Shown piece after piece: positions 1-5,614 of a stretch of 5,614 nucleotides of DNA; positions within the stretch are counted from its first letter, which is position 1; every line of letters begins with the position of its first letter. The position numbers were made by a program, and so were the translations under genes. The notes under the pieces were generated by a model that was given only the letters and a program-made list of their open reading frames with translations, was not told the origin of the DNA and did no database searches. Where the stretch lies: assembly GCA_903868295.1 (NCBI GenBank), contig CAIPUQ010000250.1, forward strand, positions 1-5,614. The letters are read 5' to 3'. The DNA comes from an uncultured Roseiflexaceae bacterium (lineage in GTDB: Bacteria; Chloroflexota; Chloroflexia; Chloroflexales; Roseiflexaceae).

Positions 1-1
1 A

Positions 2-1603
2 GTGACTGGCGCGTGGAACTTGCTACAGCACAGGCTACGGCAGATACGCTTTCGTACTGCCGTAGCGCTCTATTTGGGCTGCGTGGTGCTCTTTTTTGTG
101 CCGTATTGGGGGATGGGCCAAGTCATGGCGCCCAGTTGCCGGTCGACCGTACTGGGGGTGACACAACCCGGTGCTCAGCTCGATCCGTGCGGGCTGCAAA
201 AGTTCGCCGACTACGACAGCGAATTCGTCCCCGAGGTCTATAACCAACTTCACAGCCCGCGCACCGGCATTCTGGTGTTGCGCAACACCGCTACCGAGTT
301 TGGTCGAGCGGCCAAACACATCACTGGGAACACGCCAGCCAACATCTACACGTGGCTCATCTACCAGCTCAGCTCCGACCCGGTGCTGATCCTGATGATA
401 TTGACGAGCACGCTGACCAGTTGTACCGGTCTATTTGTGTTGTTCCTTTGTCGCGAGTGGGAGCTGTTGCCGCTGGCGGGGTTTACTTTGTCGCAGTGGA
501 CCCCGCAGTGGAGTGCGATGCTCCCGCTCACCGTCCTGTACGCCCACGGCCTGCATGCAGCATTGCAGGACGATGCACGTCCCCACACGCGTTGGGCGTC
601 GGCCTTGTTGTTGCTGCCGCTGGGATGTATCGGCGCAGGGCTGATTGTGGCGCAGTGGTATGCGGTAGCGATTGCGCCGTGGCGACTGGTCGCACTGATT
701 GGGCAAGTCGTGTTGGTGGCGCTGTGGCTGTCGAAGCGGCACCCCGCATGGATTGTCGCTGCGCTTACCGTCACCGTCCTCCTCAGTGCAGTGCCGTTGC
801 AGACGCGGCGGGCCGTAGCCGACGTACAGCAGAGCAGCCCGCTGGTTGCGGCGCTCCAGCAGTATGTGCCGGCGGGTGCGCGCTACGCCATCGTAGACCC
901 AGGGCTGAGTTACCTGCTGACGCCCAACATCAATCGCCTCTACAATGTGGCGTCGGTGCACACCTACAACAACTTCACCCCGCCGGCATACGCCCAGGTG
1001 ATCGAGGCATTGGGTGGCAAGACGACGTTCTATGGCAAACTCAACACCGAAGTGGCACCTGTCTACGACACGACCACGTTCTGGATGAGCAACGTGGCTG
1101 TGGTTTTGGCGCGTGCGCGCATCGACGACGGCAACCTACGGCCACTGGGGATGTACGGGCCGGCCCAGTTGATGCAGGTACAGCAGCGCATGGGACCGTT
1201 TTGGCATACTGCGCTCGAAGCGACCCCGCATGGTCGAGATGTACGGATCAGCGATTACCGCGAACGGCCACACTACGTGGTTACCAATGTGCAGGACCAG
1301 AACGATACGATCACAGCGACAATTAGCCCACAGACGCGACCGACGTTGTTTGTACACAGCACCATGGCGGCGGCAGAATGGCGGGCAGACGTGTATGATG
1401 GCACGCAGTGGCTGGCGGCACAGACCGTCAGCGTGAATGGGGCGTTCTTGGGTGTCGTCGTTCCGGCTGGTGCACAGACGGTACGTCTCCGTTGGGTGAG
1501 TGCCGTGCAATGGATGTGGGTGTCTCATCTCGTGTGGGGTGGGATTTGGCTCTGGTATGGGGTATGGCTGGTGCGTCGGTACCGGTCGCGTAGATACGAT
1601 TAG
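2..1603 (+). CDS. YfhO-like polytopic membrane protein, probably 5'-truncated by the window edge
   Basis: The reading frame is open from the first bases. GTG at position 2 could be a start, but only one base lies upstream, so no ribosome site can be judged; YfhO-type proteins are usually longer than the 533 residues seen, so I treat it as the C-terminal part. Predicted layout in window residues: basic stretch RLRQIRFR (11-18); membrane segment 19-40; extracytoplasmic region about 41-125 with Cys46 and Cys63; a cluster of membrane segments about 127-188 and 198-265; large extracytoplasmic domain 266-505; last membrane segment 506-525; basic tail RRYRSRRYD. The charge pattern fits the positive-inside rule. 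Near the C-terminus, AEWRADVYDG (458-467) followed by GAFLGVVVPAGAQTVRLRW (480-498) matches the 'W-x-A-x-V-D-G ... G-V-x-V-P-A-G-x-H-x-V' beta-domain pattern I associate with YfhO proteins, which are linked to cell-surface polymer glycosylation. The exact substrate is unknown. It is followed closely by fhs and is probably cotranscribed with it. Confidence 0.62.
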   Translation: MTGAWNLLQHRLRQIRFRTAVALYLGCVVLFFVPYWGMGQVMAPSCRSTVLGVTQPGAQLDPCGLQKFADYDSEFVPEVYNQLHSPRTGILVLRNTATEFGRAAKHITGNTPANIYTWLIYQLSSDPVLILMILTSTLTSCTGLFVLFLCREWELLPLAGFTLSQWTPQWSAMLPLTVLYAHGLHAALQDDARPHTRWASALLLLPLGCIGAGLIVAQWYAVAIAPWRLVALIGQVVLVALWLSKRHPAWIVAALTVTVLLSAVPLQTRRAVADVQQSSPLVAALQQYVPAGARYAIVDPGLSYLLTPNINRLYNVASVHTYNNFTPPAYAQVIEALGGKTTFYGKLNTEVAPVYDTTTFWMSNVAVVLARARIDDGNLRPLGMYGPAQLMQVQQRMGPFWHTALEATPHGRDVRISDYRERPHYVVTNVQDQNDTITATISPQTRPTLFVHSTMAAAEWRADVYDGTQWLAAQTVSVNGAFLGVVVPAGAQTVRLRWVSAVQWMWVSHLVWGGIWLWYGVWLVRRYRSRRYD

Positions 1604-1607
1604 GAGG
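1602..1607 (+). promoter_or_regulatory. Strong Shine-Dalgarno for fhs, overlapping the upstream stop codon
   Basis: AGGAGG lies 5 bases before the ATG at 1613 and shares its first two bases with the TAG stop (1601-1603) of the membrane-protein gene. This fixes the fhs start and suggests translational coupling, since ribosomes terminating on the upstream gene sit on the fhs initiation site. No promoter is apparent in the 9-base gap. Confidence 0.85.
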
Positions 1608-1612
1608 ATGCC

Positions 1613-3298
1613 ATGCGTTCTGATCTCGAAATCGCCCAGGCAGCCACGCTGCGTCCCATCGGCGCGATCGCCGCTGCAGCCGGGGTAGAAGAGCAGTACC
1701 TCGAGCCGTATGGTCGGCATATGGCGAAAATAGACACCGCCGCCATTCATGGTGCGCGCACGGCGCGCTACGTGGTCGTCACCGCCATCACCCCCACGCC
1801 ATTAGGAGAAGGAAAAACCACCACCACTATCGGCCTTGGCCAGGCGCTGTCGCAGCGCGGGCATCGGGCAGTGGTGGCTATCCGCCAGCCGTCGATGGGG
1901 CCGACCTTTGGCATCAAAGGAGGAGCTGCCGGTGGTGGCTATAGTCAAGTGGTGCCGATGGAGCAGTTCAATCTGCACCTGACCGGTGACATCCACGCCA
2001 TTGGCGCGGCCCACAATCTGCTGGCGGCGATGATCGACAACCATTTGCACCACGGGAACGTGCTGGGGATCGACCCGTATTCGATCCGCTGGCCGCGCGT
2101 CATGGACATCAGCGATCGCGCCCTACGCAACATCGTCGTCGGCCTGGGCAGCAAAGCCGACGGCCCGCCGCGCCAAGTCGGATTCGACATCACCGTCGCC
2201 TCCGAGGTGATGGCCGTGTTGTCGCTGTCGCGCGACATCCACGATCTGCGGGCGCGGCTGGCACGTATGGTGGTCGGCCAGCGCAAAGACGGCACTCCCG
2301 TCACCGCCGAGGATCTCAAAGCGGCCGGCGCAATGACGGTGCTCTTGCGCGAGGCACTCAAACCCAATCTGCTCCAGACGCTCGAAAACTCGCCGGCCTT
2401 CGTCCACTGCGGTCCCTTCGCCAATATCGCCCATGGCAATTCGTCGGTGATGGCCGATCGCGTTGCCCTCAGCCGGGCAGAGTATGTGGTGACCGAGAGC
2501 GGCTTCGGGGCCGACATCGGCTTTGAGAAATTCTGTCACATCAAATCACGGGTCTCGGGCGTGACGCCCGACGCCGTCGTGCTCGTCGCCACCATCCGCG
2601 CGCTCAAAGCACACAGCGGCCGCTACAAAATCGTCGCCGGCAAACCACTCGACCCGGCCCTGCTCCAGGCCAATGCCGACGACGTGGCGGCAGGCTGTAG
2701 CAATCTGACCGCCCAAGTCGCCAATGCAGCGCGCTTTGGTCGGCCGGTCGTGGTGGCAATCAACCGGTTCCCTACGGATCACGCCGAAGAAATCGCAGTG
2801 GTCAAAGAACGTGCGATGGCCGCCGGTGCATTTGCCGTGGTCGAGAGTAGTGTCTTTGCAGACGGCGGCGCCGGTGGATTGGCGCTCGCCGAGGCAGTCG
2901 AACGGGCCTGCACGCAACCCGGCGAGTTCCGCTATCTGTATGCGCTCGAGGATTCGTTAACCACCAAAATCGAAACACTGGCGACCACCATTTACGGCGC
3001 CGACAGCGTCGAATACAGCCCCGAGGCGCGCAAGCAGCTGGCCACCTACGAGGCCCAAGGGTACGGCAATTTGCCCATTTGTATGGCCAAAACCCAGTAT
3101 TCGCTGAGTCACGACGCCAGCAAAGTCGGCGCACCGACGGGCTATGTCTTCCCCATCCGCGAGGTACGCTTGGCTGCAGGCGCCGGGTACATCTACCCGC
3201 TCGCGGGGGACATGCGCACGATGCCTGGTTTGCCAACCCACCCCGGCGCAGAACGCATCGACATCGACGAGCACGGCAACACTGTCGGGTTGAGTTGA
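1613..3298 (+). CDS. fhs: Formate--tetrahydrofolate ligase (10-formyltetrahydrofolate synthetase)
   Basis: Cytosolic enzyme that condenses formate with tetrahydrofolate using ATP, giving 10-formyltetrahydrofolate for purines, initiator fMet and the one-carbon pool (in acetogens, also the methyl branch of the Wood-Ljungdahl pathway). The 561-residue length matches the family's usual 555-560. Visible landmarks: P-loop-like TPTPLGEGKTTTT (60-72); RQPSMGPTFG (91-100) running into signature GIKGGAAGGGY (100-110); EQFNLHLTGDIHAI (117-130); second signature VASEVMA (195-201); HCGPFANIAHGNSS (265-278); TESGFGADIGFEKF (294-307); AINRFPTDH (382-390); PICMAKTQYSLSHD (488-501); and near the C-terminus GDMRTMPGLP (532-541). 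No expected signature appears broken. The ATG start is set by AGGAGG 5 bases upstream. The gene follows a YfhO-like gene by 9 bases and ends 12 bases before a strong terminator. Standalone fhs genes occur in many non-acetogens, so its presence alone does not indicate acetogenesis. Confidence 0.97.
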   Translation: MRSDLEIAQAATLRPIGAIAAAAGVEEQYLEPYGRHMAKIDTAAIHGARTARYVVVTAITPTPLGEGKTTTTIGLGQALSQRGHRAVVAIRQPSMGPTFGIKGGAAGGGYSQVVPMEQFNLHLTGDIHAIGAAHNLLAAMIDNHLHHGNVLGIDPYSIRWPRVMDISDRALRNIVVGLGSKADGPPRQVGFDITVASEVMAVLSLSRDIHDLRARLARMVVGQRKDGTPVTAEDLKAAGAMTVLLREALKPNLLQTLENSPAFVHCGPFANIAHGNSSVMADRVALSRAEYVVTESGFGADIGFEKFCHIKSRVSGVTPDAVVLVATIRALKAHSGRYKIVAGKPLDPALLQANADDVAAGCSNLTAQVANAARFGRPVVVAINRFPTDHAEEIAVVKERAMAAGAFAVVESSVFADGGAGGLALAEAVERACTQPGEFRYLYALEDSLTTKIETLATTIYGADSVEYSPEARKQLATYEAQGYGNLPICMAKTQYSLSHDASKVGAPTGYVFPIREVRLAAGAGYIYPLAGDMRTMPGLPTHPGAERIDIDEHGNTVGLS

Positions 3299-3310
3299 GC
3301 GTTGGTATGC

Positions 3311-3345
3311 AAAAGCCCCTCCCGCACTGCGGGAGGGGCTTTTTT
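3311..3345. terminator. Bidirectional rho-independent terminator between convergent genes
   Basis: A perfect 15-base-pair stem joins AAAAGCCCCTCCCGC (3311-3325) to its exact complement (3329-3343) around a 3-base loop ACT. On the plus strand the GC-rich core is followed by six T (3340-3345), a classic intrinsic terminator for fhs. On the minus strand the core is followed by four T (complement of 3314-3311), so the same hairpin can serve, somewhat more weakly, as terminator of the leftward ctaA-ctaB fusion, whose stop is at 3358. The whole intergenic gap is 59 bases and holds essentially only this element. Confidence 0.93.
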
Positions 3346-3357
3346 GACAGAGAAAAA

Positions 3358-5037
3358 TTAGCTGAAATACGCCCGATCGACCACCATGGCACCAAACAGT
3401 AGTGCCAGATAGAGTAGCGAGAAGCGGTACAAACCCCATGCCGAGGCGGTCGTGCCCTGACGGTACAGGTTAATGGCGTAGTAGCTGAATATGACGCCGA
3501 GCACGCTGGCCATCACGAGGTATGCCATGCCCAGCATCTGCAGCGGCGTCGGCATAATCGTCACCACAAACATCAGCATCGTATAGAGCACAATTTGCCA
3601 GCGTGTCTCGTTGTCGCCGGCGATGACCGGGAGCATGGGGATGCCGGCGCGGGCATAGTCTTTGGAGCGGATGATGGCCAGCGCCCAGAAGTGCGGCGGG
3701 GTCCAATAAAAAATAATCGCGAACAAAAACAACGAAGGCAGCGTCAGACTGCCCGTTGCCGCTGCCCAGCCGACCAGTGGTGGGAAGGCGCCAGCACCGC
3801 CGCCGATGACGATGTTTTGGACGCTACTGCGCTTGAGCCACATCGTGTAGATGAGGACGTAATAGACCAGGCCGGCGAACGCCAGCGCGGCGGTCAACCA
3901 GTTGGCGTATACGACCAAAATCACCGCAGCAGTAATCATCAGGACGCTGCCCAAGACCAGTGCGTGCCAGCCGGGGATACGACCGCTGGGGATTGGACGG
4001 CGGCCGGTACGCCCCATCAAGACGTCGATGTCGCGGTCCAAATAACAGTTGTATGCGTGTGATGCCGCGGCCATCAACCAGCCGCCGATGGTGGTCCAGA
4101 TGACCAAGGCCAACTCGGGTTTGCCGGCTGGGGTGATGTACATACTGGTAATGGTGGTCAGGATGAGCAACGAGATGACGCCGGGTTTGGTCAGGCTGAC
4201 GTAGTCTTTGACTTTTTCTTTCCACGTATACGGGCCGACGATGTCATCACTTTCGACGGTTTTGGCCGGTGCATCGACGGTCACGAGTGTCCATTGCAGA
4301 TGGTACGCCAAGCCGACCAAAACGCCTGCGCTGATGATGCTAAATCCACTCAGCACGGCATGAACGACCGCTTGGAGCACCGAAGTGGTGACAAAAATGC
4401 CCGCCACTACTTGTGCCAGCACGAGGGTGCCGAGTGCATAGGCACTCCCGCGTGAAGCCGGTGTGGTGTAACTGCGCAACGTCTGAACCACCAGGAGCGC
4501 AGTGAAAATGGCCGCGATGACCGAAAAGACGCGGTGGCTGTTTTGGAGTTGGGCAATGATGCCGTTTTCACCGCAGAACGGGAACGTCGTACAGCTCATG
4601 GCACCGACACTCCCCAGCAACGTGACCGTTGCCAATGCCGCGGTGGTGGCTATTGCCAGGGATCGGTAGCGACCACGTGCTTGTTCGCGTTTGCCGCCCA
4701 ATTTGGTGCTGTCGGGTGTGGGGATAAAGCTCCGCACCAGCACAAAGCTAGCACTGATGAGCACACACAATTGGCCAAATGGTTGTGCAGGCCAGAGCAG
4801 CAACGGTACCGTGGCAACCAAAAATGCCACCGAGGGCCAGCGCAGTGGTGCGGTATAGACCCAAGCGAGCGTCGCGGCGAGGAGTGCTGCGAGTGCGATG
4901 AGTTGCGTGCTGACCGGGATAGCCGGTTCGGCAATGACCAGGACAAGGGCAGCTATGGTCAGCACCTGTACGGTGCGATTCGACGGAGCCAAGGTAGGCA
5001 GTGATTCGTTCATGGTGTCTCGCATTCCAAAGAGCAT
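3358..5037 (-). CDS. ctaB: CtaA-like / CtaB fusion: heme A synthase-like region plus protoheme IX farnesyltransferase (heme O synthase)
   Basis: Membrane protein of heme O/A synthesis for heme-copper oxidases. Residues about 279-559 form a full UbiA-type CtaB/COX10 domain, which transfers farnesyl from farnesyl diphosphate to protoheme IX: YVSLTKPGV (279-287), the Asp-rich site NCYLDRDIDVLMGRTGRRP (330-348) with N330, D334 and D338, WTPPHFWALA (445-454), and the second site KDYARAGIPMLPV (459-471). Residues 1-250 are CtaA/COX15-like, with about eight predicted membrane segments in two groups of four. The second group (126-245) has C149-x5-C155, then NSHR with H168, and H226 in VVHAVLSG, as expected for one heme-binding CtaA unit. 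The first group (about 24-104) has no histidine. A hydrophilic linker (250-278) joins the parts. ATGs at 5037, 5025 and 5013 (residues 1, 5, 9) are all possible starts; none has a good ribosome site, and a -10-like element just upstream favours 5025 or 5013. The CtaB assignment is firm; heme A synthase activity is uncertain. Confidence 0.9.
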   Translation of the reverse strand: MLFGMRDTMNESLPTLAPSNRTVQVLTIAALVLVIAEPAIPVSTQLIALAALLAATLAWVYTAPLRWPSVAFLVATVPLLLWPAQPFGQLCVLISASFVLVRSFIPTPDSTKLGGKREQARGRYRSLAIATTAALATVTLLGSVGAMSCTTFPFCGENGIIAQLQNSHRVFSVIAAIFTALLVVQTLRSYTTPASRGSAYALGTLVLAQVVAGIFVTTSVLQAVVHAVLSGFSIISAGVLVGLAYHLQWTLVTVDAPAKTVESDDIVGPYTWKEKVKDYVSLTKPGVISLLILTTITSMYITPAGKPELALVIWTTIGGWLMAAASHAYNCYLDRDIDVLMGRTGRRPIPSGRIPGWHALVLGSVLMITAAVILVVYANWLTAALAFAGLVYYVLIYTMWLKRSSVQNIVIGGGAGAFPPLVGWAAATGSLTLPSLFLFAIIFYWTPPHFWALAIIRSKDYARAGIPMLPVIAGDNETRWQIVLYTMLMFVVTIMPTPLQMLGMAYLVMASVLGVIFSYYAINLYRQGTTASAWGLYRFSLLYLALLFGAMVVDRAYFS

Positions 5038-5044
5038 CGCTGTC

Positions 5045-5050
5045 AGTATA
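5045..5050 (-). promoter_or_regulatory. Possible -10 element for the ctaA-ctaB fusion gene
   Basis: On the minus strand this reads TATACT, five of six matches to TATAAT, in the 48-base gap before the fusion gene. A transcript starting about 7 bases downstream would begin near 5038, directly at the longest ATG, and would leave a leader of about 12 or 25 bases for the ATGs at 5025 or 5013. No convincing -35 hexamer is found at 16-18 bases spacing, nor an extended -10 TG, so this may be chance, or the gene may be read through from the upstream membrane-protein gene. Confidence 0.3.
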
Positions 5051-5077
5051 CCGCAACCACACGGCTGTTCGTAGCAG

Positions 5078-5090
5078 TGTAGTAACTACA
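5078..5090. repeat. Small perfect palindrome, possible operator upstream of the fusion gene
   Basis: TGTAGT-A-ACTACA: two perfect 6-base inverted arms around one base. It overlaps the TAG stop (5086-5088) of the upstream leftward gene and lies just upstream of where the -35 region would sit if the TATACT element is real. It could bind a dimeric regulator, but arms this short occur by chance about once per few kilobases for a given spacing, so the call is tentative. Confidence 0.25.
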
Positions 5091-5614
5091 GATATGACGC
5101 GGTCGTCAGGAGCTGCACGAGATACAACACCCCTGCCAGCAGGTGTGCCGTCAAGAGCAACGCCAGCAGATGTCCACGCGCACCAGTCGGCCGGGTGCGC
5201 AACACAACACCGAGTGTGCAGGCATACAAGAGCGGCACCACAATGCGCATCCCCCAGGCAAAATTGTTGGCACTCACGTTGGCTGGCTCGACAAAGAGCA
5301 GGTATTGCACCACCGCTATCACAAAGGCCAGCCCCACCACCAGCGTCAACCGATCACGCCACAACAGCGGCGTCAGCAGAATGGTCGCCAGTGGGAACGC
5401 CACCAACTGCAGGACCGAGAGGTACGGCGCGGGGCTACTCAGCGCAGCGGCTTGGAGCCAGGCGATGGCAAATTCGCTCCCGCCGTTGCTCCGTACGGTC
5501 GATTGCAACACCAACACCACCAGCGCTGCCACCGTAGGCCCAATCAACCAGGCCGCATGGATGGGGATGCGCACCCGCGCAAGCCAGAGCAGCGCGACGA
5601 GGATCCACAGCGCC
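5086..5614 (-). CDS. Unidentified multi-pass membrane protein, C-terminal part (runs off the right edge)
   Basis: The frame stays open to the window edge, giving 175 residues of the C-terminal end; the GTG at 5574 is an internal candidate only, because the sequence upstream of it is still open and strongly hydrophobic. I do not recognise the family. About six membrane segments are predicted, with arginine-rich short loops (LARVRIP, LWRDRLT, RTRPTGARGH) alternating with neutral or acidic loops (STVRSNGGSEF, VEPANVSANNFAWG), so the topology follows the positive-inside rule and the C-terminus probably faces outward. No catalytic, heme-binding or nucleotide-binding motif is seen. The conserved-looking patch is EPANVSANNFAWGMR at an outer loop. 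It lies 48 bases upstream of the ctaA-ctaB fusion on the same strand and may be cotranscribed with it. A role in oxidase assembly is possible by position alone; a glycosyltransferase-type or other surface membrane protein is equally possible. Confidence 0.6.
   Translation of the reverse strand, partial: ALWILVALLWLARVRIPIHAAWLIGPTVAALVVLVLQSTVRSNGGSEFAIAWLQAAALSSPAPYLSVLQLVAFPLATILLTPLLWRDRLTLVVGLAFVIAVVQYLLFVEPANVSANNFAWGMRIVVPLLYACTLGVVLRTRPTGARGHLLALLLTAHLLAGVLYLVQLLTTASYL

Noticed and set aside
352..1326. A 324-residue open frame on the plus strand inside the first gene
   Set aside because: It lies out of frame within the membrane-protein gene. Its product is Arg/Ala/Cys-rich without domain-like patterns, typical of an alternative frame in GC-rich DNA.
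1136..1750. A 204-residue minus-strand open frame spanning the gene junction
   Set aside because: It runs antisense across the end of the membrane-protein gene and the start of fhs. The product is rich in Pro, His and Arg with no recognisable motif, and the real genes explain the region.
1945..2517. Minus-strand open frames of 190 and 138 residues (1945-2517 and 2123-2539) within fhs
   Set aside because: Both are fully antisense to highly conserved fhs codons and show no family features, so they are GC-driven shadows.
5078..5090. The palindrome as a BlaI/CopY-type operator
   Set aside because: The half-sites resemble TACTACA/TGTAGTA elements as I recall them, but in inverted order, and no such regulator gene is present. 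The evidence is too thin to name a regulator.
5001..5537. A 178-residue plus-strand open frame at the right end
   Set aside because: The product is low-complexity, rich in Arg, Ala, Pro and Ser. The opposite strand encodes a coherent membrane protein with alternating hydrophobic segments and positive-inside loops.
5574..5574. GTG at 5574 as the true start of the right-end membrane protein
   Set aside because: The frame continues without a stop to the window edge, and the 13 extra residues form another hydrophobic segment, so the gene most likely begins outside the window.
1..5614. Mobile element, CRISPR array, tRNA/rRNA or riboswitch
   Set aside because: No transposase- or integrase-like product, regular direct repeats, cloverleaf or rRNA-like sequence was seen. 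Genes cover nearly all of the window, and the gaps are 9, 59 and 48 bases.

Overview
The window looks like ordinary chromosomal DNA from a GC-rich bacterium (roughly 60% G+C by eye, not counted). My best guess is Chloroflexota, class Chloroflexia (relatives of Chloroflexus, Roseiflexus or Herpetosiphon). This rests mainly on one protein that joins a heme A synthase-like (CtaA/COX15) membrane region to a heme O synthase (CtaB/COX10) domain, an arrangement I associate with that group. It is inference from memory; no search was run.

Layout. The left part (2-3298) reads rightward. First comes the C-terminal part, or possibly the whole, of a polytopic membrane protein with the look of the YfhO family. 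Its stop codon overlaps a strong Shine-Dalgarno sequence, and 9 bases later begins fhs, a complete formate--tetrahydrofolate ligase with all family signatures intact. A near-perfect rho-independent terminator (3311-3345) closes this unit. The right part (3358-5614) reads leftward and converges on the same terminator. It holds the C-terminal end of an unidentified multi-pass membrane protein (running off the right edge), a 48-base gap with a weak -10-like element and a small palindrome, and then the ctaA-like/ctaB fusion.

How the genes relate. Fhs charges tetrahydrofolate with formate to feed the one-carbon pool. The CtaB domain farnesylates protoheme to heme O for heme-copper oxidases, implying aerobic or microaerobic respiration. 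I see no functional link between the two units beyond sharing a terminator. The pairing of a YfhO-like protein with fhs looks like positional coupling.

No mobile element, CRISPR array, tRNA or rRNA was seen. The most interesting item is the fusion protein. Its CtaA-like part has about eight predicted membrane segments, but only the second four-helix unit carries the cysteine pair and histidines expected of heme-binding CtaA units. The first 167 residues contain no histidine at all.
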